From Nitratifractor sp. (GTDB lineage Bacteria; Campylobacterota; Campylobacteria; Campylobacterales; Sulfurovaceae), in NCBI GenBank assembly GCA_015488995.1, contig WFMQ01000149.1, positions 1 to 40,372 on the forward strand: 40,372 nucleotides of DNA, given 5' to 3'. A model generated the notes under the pieces. The model was not told where the DNA came from. It searched no databases and saw only the letters and a list, made by a program, of their open reading frames with translations. A program made the position numbers and the translations under genes. This document shows positions 10,270 to 20,137 of the stretch, in pieces. Numbering within the stretch: the first letter of the stretch is position 1; every line of letters starts with the position of its first letter.

Positions 10270-11760
10270 TCAGTACCCGCTGGCACCGATAAGATATGTG
10301 ATGTAGTGCATCAACGGCTGCACATAGAAGATCGATGCCACCGTCGCAAAGACAGCGATACCGATCACAATTTCAAGCGCAAGAGAGCGGTTGTTGTAGA
10401 CCGTCCGTGCTTGGTCGGCGGCCGGCATGAGAAACATATAGACGATGAGCTTCAAGTAGTAGTAAGCAGCAATGGCACTGTTGAGCCCCATGATGACCGC
10501 CAACCAAATGTATCCAGCATCCACCGTCGCACTGATGACGTAGAGTTTGCCCCAAAAGAGGCTAAAAGGCGGTACGCCGGTCAGTGAGAGCATGAAAATC
10601 GCCATGATTACCGCTGCGACCGGCTCGATGTGAATCATCCCAGCAAACTTGACATAGGGGTGGTGGTAGCGGACATGGTGTGTCTTGTCTTTGTGGCGGC
10701 TGACCCAGAGCAAGGCAAAGGCACCCAGGTTGGTGAAGAGGAACAGGGTGTAGTAGAGGAAGATACTGCTGTTAGCCTTGGTGGTATCGAGGGCAATGGC
10801 CGCCATCACAAATCCGGCATGGGAGATGGAGCTGTACGCCAACATCCGTTTGACATCGTTCTGCACCAATGCCATCATATTGGAGAGGGTCATGGTAATG
10901 ACGGCCATGGCGATGACAACGTTGCGTACGGTCTCGACCCCCAAGTCGATGTACATCCCCAGGACGCGTATCGCGACGACCATCATCGCAATCTTGGGGA
11001 CAATCGACATGTACCCAGCCATGGGAGACGCAGCCCCCTCATAGACATCCGGTGTCCATGTGTGAAAGGGGAAGAGGGAGACTTTGAACCCAATCGCTAC
11101 CATCAACATCATGGCGCCCCCGATGATGGGCACCATCATGCCAGGTTCACCGATCCGCTCTTGGAGGACTTTGGCGATGTCGTACAGTTCGACCGATCCA
11201 GTCACCGCATAGATGATGGCTGCACCCATGACGAAGAAACCAGCCGCCAGTGCCCCCATGGTGAAGTACTTAATAGCCGCTTCATGGGAGCCAACCGTGT
11301 TGTGGAGTGCGATCATGGTGTACAGAGCCAAGGATGCCGTCTCCAGTCCCACGAAGATCATGATGAGGTTGTCCGATGCGACCATAAACTGAAACCCCGC
11401 AATCATGAACAAGAAGAGAGCAAAATACTCCGGATACGAATACTCATGAAACCGCTTGGAAGTGAGTGCCAGGGGGATAAATAGCATCGAAGCGATGACG
11501 ATCAATAGCTCGCCGAGAATGGTCACCCCATCGATCATAACCACATCAAAGAAGCCCCGTTCGTTCAGGGTCAACCCAAGCGTCGCCCCCATATCGATGA
11601 AGAGCACGAGAATGGTCAGGATCACATACAGGGTCTTGTCAAGGTCTTTTTTGACCAGATCGATGATGAGGATACCCAGAGCACCGGCGATGGCAATGAG
11701 CATCGGCGAAAGGGTGATGAAATTCAACGAGGCCATATTGACTGAGATGGGCGCTAACAT
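10270..11760 (-). CDS. nuoN: NADH-quinone oxidoreductase subunit N
   Basis: 496 aa multi-TM antiporter-like subunit, last gene of the nuo operon. Confidence 0.95.
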   Translation of the reverse strand: MLAPISVNMASLNFITLSPMLIAIAGALGILIIDLVKKDLDKTLYVILTILVLFIDMGATLGLTLNERGFFDVVMIDGVTILGELLIVIASMLFIPLALTSKRFHEYSYPEYFALFLFMIAGFQFMVASDNLIMIFVGLETASLALYTMIALHNTVGSHEAAIKYFTMGALAAGFFVMGAAIIYAVTGSVELYDIAKVLQERIGEPGMMVPIIGGAMMLMVAIGFKVSLFPFHTWTPDVYEGAASPMAGYMSIVPKIAMMVVAIRVLGMYIDLGVETVRNVVIAMAVITMTLSNMMALVQNDVKRMLAYSSISHAGFVMAAIALDTTKANSSIFLYYTLFLFTNLGAFALLWVSRHKDKTHHVRYHHPYVKFAGMIHIEPVAAVIMAIFMLSLTGVPPFSLFWGKLYVISATVDAGYIWLAVIMGLNSAIAAYYYLKLIVYMFLMPAADQARTVYNNRSLALEIVIGIAVFATVASIFYVQPLMHYITYLIGASGY

Positions 11761-13286
11761 TACTGTGCCTCCTTTGTTCTTTTGCTGACGACAATGGTGT
11801 TTTTAGCCTCAGGAGTCTGGGCTTTTTCGTGCATGAAGCTCACCAAAGCCTTGACGCTGTTGTCGATCGGTTGCAGGACGGGTTTGGGATAGACACCGAG
11901 CCAGATGACGATGGCCACCAGCGGAATGAGCGCGGTCAACTCTTTGGCATCAAGATCTTTGAGCACTTTATTGGCTTCGTGAGTCACGGGGCCGAAAAAG
12001 GAGCGTTTGTAGAGGCTCAGCATGTACACCGCACCGAAGATGATCGACGTACCCCCAATCGCAGTCATGACGGGTGAAATCTTGAAGAATCCGGCCAGTG
12101 AGAGGTACTCACCGACAAAGCCCATGGTCAACGGCAAGCCGACCGAGGCCATCAGCATCACCCCAAAGATCAATGCGTAATTGGGCATGACCGATGCCAA
12201 ACCACCAAATTCGCTCATCAGTTTGGTGTGCCGTCGATCATAAATCACGCCAACGAGGAGGAAGAGCGCCCCGGAGACGATACCGTGAGAGAGCATGAAA
12301 AAGACCGATCCGCTGATCCCTTCAGCATTCATCGCAAAGATACCGAGGATAATCACCCCCATGTGTGAGACCGATGAGTAGGCAATGACTTGCTTCATAT
12401 CCTTCTGTGCATACGCCACCATCGCCGTGTAGACGATCATGATCAGAGCCAGGATCGCCACGGGGGTGATGTACATCACCGAAGCATCCGGGAACATCGG
12501 GAGGGAGAAACGGACGAAACCGTAGGTTCCCATCTTGAGCAAGACCGCTGCCAGGATGACCGAACCGACGGTCGGTGCCTGACCATGAGCATACGGCAAC
12601 CACGTGTGGAACGGAAACATCGGTACTTTGATCGCAAAGCCGAGGAAAAAGGCCCAGAAAAGCCACTTCTGCACCGAGATCGGCAACACCAAACTGTACC
12701 AATCCGTCAAGGCGAAACTCCAGCTGCCGGTCACCGACTGGTAGACATACGCCACGTACAGCATCCCCACCAGCATGATCAGCGATCCCGCAAAGGTATA
12801 GAGGAAAAACTTGACGGCCGCATAGAGACGCTTCTCGCCGCCCCATGCACCGATGATGTAGAGCATCGGTACCAAAGAGAATTCCCAAAAGAGGTAGAAG
12901 ATCACCGCATCCAATGAGACAAAGACCCCCACCATGGCTACTTCGAGGAAGAGCAACGTAAGGATCATGTTTTTGAGATCTTTTTTGACACTGAGGGCGA
13001 TGATCCCAATCAAGGTCATCAAGGTCGCCATGATGACGATGAAGAGACTGATCCCATCCACCCCTACATAGTAGCTGATCCCAAAGTCGGGTATGACGGC
13101 AATGCGCTTGACAAACTGCATCCCAGCATTGGCGGGATCGTACACAAACCACATCCAGAGGGAGAGGATAAATTCAACCGCCGCAACACTGATGCCGTAC
13201 GTACGGATGCTTTTTTCCGACACAACCAGTCCTAAGATCCCGGCGATCAACGGAAAGAAGATCAATACACTTAAAATATCGTTCAT
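11760..13286 (-). CDS. nuoM: NADH-quinone oxidoreductase subunit M
   Basis: Start set at MNDILSVLIFFPL; FPFHTWLPYAHGQAPTVGSVILA. Confidence 0.95.
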   Translation of the reverse strand: MNDILSVLIFFPLIAGILGLVVSEKSIRTYGISVAAVEFILSLWMWFVYDPANAGMQFVKRIAVIPDFGISYYVGVDGISLFIVIMATLMTLIGIIALSVKKDLKNMILTLLFLEVAMVGVFVSLDAVIFYLFWEFSLVPMLYIIGAWGGEKRLYAAVKFFLYTFAGSLIMLVGMLYVAYVYQSVTGSWSFALTDWYSLVLPISVQKWLFWAFFLGFAIKVPMFPFHTWLPYAHGQAPTVGSVILAAVLLKMGTYGFVRFSLPMFPDASVMYITPVAILALIMIVYTAMVAYAQKDMKQVIAYSSVSHMGVIILGIFAMNAEGISGSVFFMLSHGIVSGALFLLVGVIYDRRHTKLMSEFGGLASVMPNYALIFGVMLMASVGLPLTMGFVGEYLSLAGFFKISPVMTAIGGTSIIFGAVYMLSLYKRSFFGPVTHEANKVLKDLDAKELTALIPLVAIVIWLGVYPKPVLQPIDNSVKALVSFMHEKAQTPEAKNTIVVSKRTKEAQ

Positions 13287-13296
13287 TATTGGCTCC

Positions 13297-15189
13297 TTAG
13301 TTTTGCATCGCTGCGAAGAGAACCAGTGCGACCAGAACCAGCGCACCACCGCTCATGAGTTTGAGATAATCGGACAGATTTCCTGTCTGAATTTTTCGAC
13401 TTGAGTCACCACCATCCTTGATCGCTGTAGCGATACCATCGACGGTTGCATCGACAACCTGCTGATCAATCTCTTCCCAAAATGCGTGCGAAAGGGCCGC
13501 ATAGGGCTTGCTGAAGACATTTTCATACAGAATGGGGATGTAGTATTGGTTTGACAAGATACGGTACGGGAGGCTCTGCTCCACTTTTGCGCTGCGTTTG
13601 AGCCCCTTGGAGTATCGGAACCAAGCGAACACAATACCGCTCAACGCAATGGCCGTCGTCACAACCGTCAGGATCACAACGAAATGCTCCGTATGCTCAC
13701 TCATCTCATACGTCGGGAGGAAGTGGGTAATAAAGGCCACAAACTCATCTTTGTACCAACCGAAAATAACCGCCAACAAAGCCAACGGGGACATCGCCCA
13801 CAAGACATACTTGGGGACTTCGTGGGGGTGGAAGCCCAGCGGCTTGTAGCGCTCATCACCGGTAAAGGTGAGGAAGACTTGACGGAAGCTGTAAAAAGCG
13901 GTCAATCCAGCAGTGAACCAGAGGATGAGCCAGATCCCGTATGTGTGTTCATTGAATGCCACCTCCAGAATCGTGTCTTTGGAGAAGAACCCTGCCAGCG
14001 GCCAGATACCGGCCAAAGCGAGGGAAGCCAGTCCCATGTAGAGATAGGTCCAGCGCATGGCTTTTTTCAATCCACCCATCTTGAAGATGTCCAGCTCATC
14101 ATCCATGGCGTGCATGACGTTCCCCGCACCGAGGAAGAGGAGGGCTTTGAAAAACGCGTGAGCCGCAAGGTGAAACAATGCCACCCAATAGGCACCCAAG
14201 CCCGCAGCGGCAAACATGTAGCCCAGCTGTGAGAGGGTCGAATACGCAATGATCCGTTTGAGGTCACGGTTGACCAACGCCATCGATGCGGCGAAGATCG
14301 CCACGAAGGTTCCCAGTACAGCGATGAAGTAACTCACCTCAGGGATGGCCGAGTAGAGCGGGTTGGCACGGATGACGAGGTAGACCCCCGCCGTAACCAT
14401 CGTCGCAGCATGGATCAAAGCCGAGACCGGAGTGGGACCCTCCATCGCATCGGCCAGCCATGTGTGCAGTGGAAATTGTGCCGACTTGCCCATGGCTCCG
14501 ATGAAGAGGAAGATGCCGATGGTCACCAGCATTCCATGATCCATGCTCGGTACGGCGGCAAAAACATCTGCATACTGTAGTGAACCGATGTTCCAGTAAA
14601 TCAAGAAGATTCCCACCAACATCCCCAGATCGGCAACCCGATTCATGATAAACGCTTCATTGGCCGCCCACGAAGGGGAGATCGAGGGGTTGACATCCCG
14701 GGTCACGTCGGCCTTGTGGTACCAGAAGCCAATCAGGAGCCATGAACAGACCCCCACCCCTTCCCAGCCGATAAACAGACCGAGAAAGTTGTCGCTCATC
14801 ACCAAAACCATCATCGAAAAGACAAAGGCGGAGAGATAAGAGAAGAAGCGGTTGAAGCCCTTGTCGTGATCCATGTAGCCATTGGAGTAGACATGCACCA
14901 CCGTCGAGACCAGCGTCACGACGGTCATCATGACGGCGGTGACTTGATCGATATTAAACCCAAAGGGGATCGACATATCTCCTGCCTGGATCCAATCCAT
15001 CATGGTCACATGGACGGCCCCCACCTGAGACACATGGTTGAGCAAGATCACCGACGCGACAAAGGACACAAACAGCAGAGTCGAGGTGACGACACCCGTG
15101 ATCAAGGCTTTGGGACGCTGTGAAAACAGCGCGGCAAACAACGATCCCACCAACGGTGCAAACAAGGCTATGTATACGTATTTTTCCAT
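13297..15189 (-). CDS. nuoL: NADH-quinone oxidoreductase subunit L
   Basis: 630 aa; FPLHTWLADAMEGPTPVSALIHAATMVTAGVYL. Confidence 0.96.
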   Translation of the reverse strand: MEKYVYIALFAPLVGSLFAALFSQRPKALITGVVTSTLLFVSFVASVILLNHVSQVGAVHVTMMDWIQAGDMSIPFGFNIDQVTAVMMTVVTLVSTVVHVYSNGYMDHDKGFNRFFSYLSAFVFSMMVLVMSDNFLGLFIGWEGVGVCSWLLIGFWYHKADVTRDVNPSISPSWAANEAFIMNRVADLGMLVGIFLIYWNIGSLQYADVFAAVPSMDHGMLVTIGIFLFIGAMGKSAQFPLHTWLADAMEGPTPVSALIHAATMVTAGVYLVIRANPLYSAIPEVSYFIAVLGTFVAIFAASMALVNRDLKRIIAYSTLSQLGYMFAAAGLGAYWVALFHLAAHAFFKALLFLGAGNVMHAMDDELDIFKMGGLKKAMRWTYLYMGLASLALAGIWPLAGFFSKDTILEVAFNEHTYGIWLILWFTAGLTAFYSFRQVFLTFTGDERYKPLGFHPHEVPKYVLWAMSPLALLAVIFGWYKDEFVAFITHFLPTYEMSEHTEHFVVILTVVTTAIALSGIVFAWFRYSKGLKRSAKVEQSLPYRILSNQYYIPILYENVFSKPYAALSHAFWEEIDQQVVDATVDGIATAIKDGGDSSRKIQTGNLSDYLKLMSGGALVLVALVLFAAMQN

Positions 15190-15191
15190 CT

Positions 15192-15494
15192 CTACCCCTT
15201 CATGATCGTAAAGTCATCTATGTTGATCGTGCCGTATTTCTTGTACAGCAAAATCAACAATCCCAGCCCGACCGCCACTTCACTCGCGGCGACCGCGATG
15301 ATAAAGAAGGCAAACATTTGTCCTGTCAAGTCGTGATAGTAGCTCGATACAGCTGCGAAGGCTATGTTGGCAGCATTGAGCATGATCTCCGTCGCAAAAA
15401 AGAGCATCAGCAAATTTTTACGGCGTACCACCCCCACCAATCCTATGGCAAAGAGGATACCGGAAAGTATCAAATAGTGGTTCATTGTGATCAT
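15192..15494 (-). CDS. nuoK: NADH-quinone oxidoreductase subunit K
   Basis: 100 aa, LMLFFATEIMLNAANIAF. Confidence 0.95.
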   Translation of the reverse strand: MITMNHYLILSGILFAIGLVGVVRRKNLLMLFFATEIMLNAANIAFAAVSSYYHDLTGQMFAFFIIAVAASEVAVGLGLLILLYKKYGTINIDDFTIMKG

Positions 15495-16048
15495 GCGTGC
15501 TCCTTTGTATCCGCTATCATGTCTTCGTCCATCGCGGAGAGGCTGATCTCCATCTTCTTGCCCGCGAGGATAATCCCTGCAATCATCGCCACCAGCAACA
15601 TCACCGAAGCGACCTCAAATGGCAACAAATATTTGGTAAACAGCACCAGCCCCACTGCTTGGGGGTTGGTGGCTCCCGCTACAGGAGGGTAGAGAGCATG
15701 AACCGTCTCTCCCATGATGGGCGCGGCGAAGATCACCACGAGCGTCACAGCGATGCCCCCGCCGAGGAGAAAGACCAACCAGGGCTTGTCATGACGCTCT
15801 TCCACATCACGAGTGACATCGAAGAACATCATCGCGAAGGCGTAGACCGCCATGACGGCTCCCACGTAGACGATCAGCTGAACGACACCAAGGAAGTCAG
15901 CACCCAAGATAAAGAACAATCCTGAAATCAATACCATCCCTGCCGCCAGCGACGTCATGGCGTAGAGAACATTTTTGCTCATCACGGTCACCAGAAACAA
16001 TCCGGTGATCAAAATGGCAAACAGATAAAAAGCAAACGGTATCATCAT
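15491..16048 (-). CDS. nuoJ: NADH-quinone oxidoreductase subunit J
   Basis: 185 aa, GADFLGVVQLIVYVGAVMAVYAFAMM. Confidence 0.94.
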   Translation of the reverse strand: MMIPFAFYLFAILITGLFLVTVMSKNVLYAMTSLAAGMVLISGLFFILGADFLGVVQLIVYVGAVMAVYAFAMMFFDVTRDVEERHDKPWLVFLLGGGIAVTLVVIFAAPIMGETVHALYPPVAGATNPQAVGLVLFTKYLLPFEVASVMLLVAMIAGIILAGKKMEISLSAMDEDMIADTKEHA

Positions 16049-16055
16049 CCTCTCC

Positions 16056-16679
16056 TTAATAAGCCAGCGGCGTTTTTTTGATGTTTGTGTCCGCGTTGAC
16101 GGAGACCGATCCGTACCCGGGGAACTCTCTCTGGCTCTTCAACTGATCGATCGGGGTCAGCATGTCCTCAAACAAAGAGAAGCTTGCACGTTGTTCGCTG
16201 GCCGTCTCATAGCGTCCACCGTGGACGATCGCCAGCTCCGGGCACACTTCTGCACAATACCCGCAAAAGATACAGCGTCCGAAGTTGATGGTGTATTCAC
16301 TCACCTCTTTGCGTTGATTCTCTCCATAATGGGTGTCCATACGGATCGCATCGGCGGGGCAAATCTTTTCACAAAGTCCACAGCCGATGCAGCGATAGTG
16401 CCCACTCTCAAGCAGACGTTTCATCTCGTGAATCGCCCGATAGCGTGGTCCGATGGGCAACTTCTCAAATGGATACTTGGTGGTATGCATCTTACCAAAG
16501 AGCAGTGCCTTGAGCATCTCACGCAGCGTGACCTTGAGCCCGACCAATAGCTCGAGACTCAGGCTCCGACGCACCACTTGCTTGAACTGCCCCCACCCGG
16601 TAACCGGGGTCGGGTCGAGATCGAGCATCCGATAGTTTTGGGTTCCGACGTTGCGGTTTTTAAAGTGTTCTAAACTCAT
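16056..16679 (-). CDS. nuoI: NADH-quinone oxidoreductase subunit I (2x[4Fe-4S])
   Basis: CIGCGLCEKICPADAI and CIFCGYCAEVCPELAI. Confidence 0.95.
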   Translation of the reverse strand: MSLEHFKNRNVGTQNYRMLDLDPTPVTGWGQFKQVVRRSLSLELLVGLKVTLREMLKALLFGKMHTTKYPFEKLPIGPRYRAIHEMKRLLESGHYRCIGCGLCEKICPADAIRMDTHYGENQRKEVSEYTINFGRCIFCGYCAEVCPELAIVHGGRYETASEQRASFSLFEDMLTPIDQLKSQREFPGYGSVSVNADTNIKKTPLAY

Positions 16680-16688
16680 CGACTCTCC

Positions 16689-17675
16689 TTATACCATGAT
16701 CACGATGCCGGTGATAACGACATTGATAACTGCCAGCGGCATCAAAACTTTCCACGCCAACCACATGAACTGGTCGGGGCGCACGTGAGGCCAAGAAGCC
16801 CGTACCCACAACATCAGGAAGAACATGAATGCAATCTTGAGGATGATTGCCAGCCACCCGGGGATAAACCACAGATCGGTATACCCTCCGAGGAAGATAA
16901 TCGAAGCCAATACCGAGACGGTAATCATGTTGGCATACTCTCCGATGAAGAACATCCCCCAACGCATCCCGCTGTATTCGGTCGCGTACCCGGCGATGAT
17001 CTCTGCTTCATTTTCCAACAGATCAAATGGTGTCCGGTTGGTCTCGGCAAATCCAGCGATCAGGAAAAGGACAAATGCCACCGGCTGCATGAACACCATC
17101 CAGGGATGGGTTTCGTTGTAGTGGTTGAAATCAATCAGCGAAAGAGAACCAACCATCATGATCGGCGCGAGCAGTGACAATCCAGTGACCACTTCATAAC
17201 TGATAAACTGTGCTGCCGTACGTGCCGCACCGATGATCCCCCATTTGTTGGCCTGAGACATCCCCGCCAGCAGGGGACCGTAGAGTCCAGCGGCCATCAT
17301 CCCGAGGACAAAAAGGATCCCAATGTTGACATCGGCAGCGATCGAAGGAACGAAAATCCCAAAGATTGTAAAGTCGGGAAAGACCGGTACAGCCGATAGC
17401 GCAATAAACGCCGTGGCTGCGGTAATAACCGGTGCCACCATAAACATCAACTTGTTGGCATTTTGGGGGATAAAGTCTTCTTTGGTGAAGAGCTTGATCC
17501 CGTCCGCTGCGATCTGGAGCAAACCGTACGGTCCGACATGCATCGGCCCGAGACGACGCTGCATAAAAGCCAGCACTTTCCGCTCAATGTAGGTACCAAA
17601 CCCGGCAATCGCCGAGATGATCGCCAGGATCAGGATCGCCTTGATAATGATGCCCAAATATGTTACTTCCATCAT
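16689..17675 (-). CDS. nuoH: NADH-quinone oxidoreductase subunit H
   Basis: 328 aa; ERKVLAFMQRRLGPMHVGPYGLLQ, AETNRTPFDLLENEAEIIAGY. Confidence 0.96.
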   Translation of the reverse strand: MMEVTYLGIIIKAILILAIISAIAGFGTYIERKVLAFMQRRLGPMHVGPYGLLQIAADGIKLFTKEDFIPQNANKLMFMVAPVITAATAFIALSAVPVFPDFTIFGIFVPSIAADVNIGILFVLGMMAAGLYGPLLAGMSQANKWGIIGAARTAAQFISYEVVTGLSLLAPIMMVGSLSLIDFNHYNETHPWMVFMQPVAFVLFLIAGFAETNRTPFDLLENEAEIIAGYATEYSGMRWGMFFIGEYANMITVSVLASIIFLGGYTDLWFIPGWLAIILKIAFMFFLMLWVRASWPHVRPDQFMWLAWKVLMPLAVINVVITGIVIMV

Positions 17676-20137
17676 GAACCCTTTCGTAATGTTACTGTCG
17701 CGTATCGGTTGTCACCAAACAGCGCATAAATGTTTTTGTCACTCACAAAATCGGGAATTTCGACAATAGCACCGGAGATGCGTTCTTCAGCGATCACATC
17801 GAGCTCCAACGACCCCTTCGCAAATTCCACGACGACACGCTCACCCAACTCCTCGGCACGTGCTGGTGAAGCGTAGAGGGCAAAGGCTTCAAAAATCTGG
17901 TGGGATTTGTCGGTGAAGTCGTTGAACTGACGCTGGGGATTACAGCGATACGCGAGGGTGCCTTCGAGGATTATACCCTCGTCAAATGCCTCAATTTCGC
18001 TCGCACGCTTCGGAACCGCAGGAACATCCAATGGATAGCCCCGATGCTCCTGTCCATCGTTGGTGTAGCCATTGGGAAGGGCATCAAAATCAACCGCACG
18101 GAATCCACGATCGGTGGGCAGTGATGCGGTCCAATCGATGGTCAATGTTTTCCCCAGACCCAATCCGTTCATCAGGTCGTTCAGCTCATAGCCACCGTAC
18201 TCAATGGCAGCATTGGTAGGAACCACCCGCTTGTTCATAGTCGTCAGTGTCCCTTCCTGCTGGTTGAATGCGGGCATATCGAGATCTCCCGTACCCAGAG
18301 CCGAGAGGGCAAAGTCGCCGGGCTCATTGTATCCCACGACGTACCCCTCCGCCTCAGCATCGAGATCACAGAGGAGGGCGACGCCGAGTGAGTTGCTCTT
18401 GGGGGGTACCATCGCCAGCTTCATACCGCATGCTGTCTCGACGAGTGCCGCCAGCCGTGCCAAGTTTTCAGCGCGGGGATGGAAATAAAGGTCTTCACCG
18501 AGGATCAGGGCAAATGACTCTTTTTTCTTCATCATTTTGTCGAAGAGATCCCCGAAGTTTTCTGCATCAGCCCCGAGTGCCTCGACCAGACCGTTGTGGT
18601 CATATTCGACCTCTTTTTTGACAGTTTTCGGTACCTTTTTGGTCACCTCTTTCTCTTCGCCTGTCTCTGGATCCACCTGTGTCGTCGTGACCGTCTCCAT
18701 CACTTTTTCGGTGACGGTCTTCGTCCGGGTACTGTGGTAGCTCTCAATCGTCTTCCGTACCAATTCGGGCAGTGCCTCGCGGTTGGCAAAAAGATCGAGG
18801 ATCACATACATCGCCAACTCTTCTTCACCGGGTTTGTGCTCAAACGTCGCAACGCTTTTTCCAAAGGTGGGGATCAGGGTATCACCCACCGGATGGAAAT
18901 AGAATCCAGCACCCTTGTTCATCTTCTGAATGTTGTTAAAGACATAACGGACGTTGGGGTTGTCATTGCGGAGTTTGGTGCCGACGGTGATGACAAAGTC
19001 GCTCTCCTTCATGATCGTCTTGAAATCGTCCGGGTAGATCCCCTGCCCCGATGCCTCCCCGTAATAGCGGAGGAAGGATTGAAGGGCGCGTGCTTCGGGG
19101 TTGACCAGCTTGACCCCTTGTTTCTCTTTGAGAGTCTGGAGCATCAACGCCTCTTCGTTGGTGATGACGGAGTTGAAGCGGATGATGTCGGCCTTTTTCA
19201 CTGCGGCAATGGCGCGATCAAAGGCTGGCTTCTCTTTGGTGACGTGGCTGTTTTGGTAATCATATCCAAAACGCCCTGCCCCGCAGAGCGACTGATAGTT
19301 CCACTCGTTTTTGACCCGATAGATCTTCTCTTCAGGGTTCTCGATGGAGGTATGCTTGGTCTCGTAGTAGATGTGGCACCCGCTGGAGCAGTGGGCGCAG
19401 GTAGCCGGGATCTGTTTGAGCTCCCACGCGTTGGTCTGATAGACGAAGTCTTGCTCCGTCAAAGCGCCGACCGGACACACCGCTGTACACTCTCCACAAT
19501 CCGAACAGTCGGTGTATTCGGTGCCGTTGCTCGGGACGATGACCGACTTTTGGAGTTTGTTCCACATGCTGTAGGCATCTTTGGGCATCGTCTCTTTGTA
19601 GGCTTTGTCGAGGGGATCGCCGCCACGGGGGCCGGTCTTGATCGCGGCATCCCCGATCATATCCTTACAGACCGTCACACACCGTTCACACACGATGCAC
19701 AGACCGGCATCGTAGTGGAGAACCGTGCTCCAGTCGGCTGTACCGCGTTTGGTATCGGGGATCGCGTAGTGCTGCGCATCCACCCCAAGCTCAAGCGTAT
19801 AGTTCTGGAGTTCACATTCGCCACTCTGGTCACACACGCCGCACTGAAGCGGGTGGTTGACATCGTAGACTTCCATGATGGCGCGACGCTCTTCGAGGAT
19901 CGCTTCATTTTGGGTGATGACGTTCATTCCATCCTTGGCTTTGGCATTGCACGAATAGACGCGTTTGTCATCGGCTTCGACCAGACAAATTCGGCATGCC
20001 AGTGTGGGTGAACAGCGGGTCAGATAGCAGATCGCCGGGATAAAAATCCCATGGGCGCGTGCCACGTTGAGGATGAAGTCCCCCTCCTGTGCTTGACACG
20101 TAATACCGTCGATTGTGATTGTGATATTCTTACTCAT
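17672..20137 (-). CDS. nuoG: NADH-quinone oxidoreductase subunit G, paralogue 1
   Basis: N-terminal [2Fe-2S] and 4Fe-4S motifs (HPLQCGVCDQSGEC, CIVCERCVTVC, CSDCGECTAVCPVGAL, CAHCSSGC...C). Start set at MSKNITITIDG (or MMSK, 20140). Confidence 0.93.
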   Translation of the reverse strand: MSKNITITIDGITCQAQEGDFILNVARAHGIFIPAICYLTRCSPTLACRICLVEADDKRVYSCNAKAKDGMNVITQNEAILEERRAIMEVYDVNHPLQCGVCDQSGECELQNYTLELGVDAQHYAIPDTKRGTADWSTVLHYDAGLCIVCERCVTVCKDMIGDAAIKTGPRGGDPLDKAYKETMPKDAYSMWNKLQKSVIVPSNGTEYTDCSDCGECTAVCPVGALTEQDFVYQTNAWELKQIPATCAHCSSGCHIYYETKHTSIENPEEKIYRVKNEWNYQSLCGAGRFGYDYQNSHVTKEKPAFDRAIAAVKKADIIRFNSVITNEEALMLQTLKEKQGVKLVNPEARALQSFLRYYGEASGQGIYPDDFKTIMKESDFVITVGTKLRNDNPNVRYVFNNIQKMNKGAGFYFHPVGDTLIPTFGKSVATFEHKPGEEELAMYVILDLFANREALPELVRKTIESYHSTRTKTVTEKVMETVTTTQVDPETGEEKEVTKKVPKTVKKEVEYDHNGLVEALGADAENFGDLFDKMMKKKESFALILGEDLYFHPRAENLARLAALVETACGMKLAMVPPKSNSLGVALLCDLDAEAEGYVVGYNEPGDFALSALGTGDLDMPAFNQQEGTLTTMNKRVVPTNAAIEYGGYELNDLMNGLGLGKTLTIDWTASLPTDRGFRAVDFDALPNGYTNDGQEHRGYPLDVPAVPKRASEIEAFDEGIILEGTLAYRCNPQRQFNDFTDKSHQIFEAFALYASPARAEELGERVVVEFAKGSLELDVIAEERISGAIVEIPDFVSDKNIYALFGDNRYATVTLRKGS

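Noticed and set aside
10240-10275. Bidirectional terminator between convergent miaA and nuoN
   Set aside because: Only a short GGGGC/GCCCC stem without a clear T-run on either strand; too weak to list.
18596-20011. 471-aa plus-strand ORF opposite nuoG
   Set aside because: Shadow ORF antisense to a strongly supported nuoG; no recognisable domain. Same reasoning for 20223..21476, 5376..6557, 22372..23307, 24111..25178, 38680..39867 and the many smaller overlapping ORFs.
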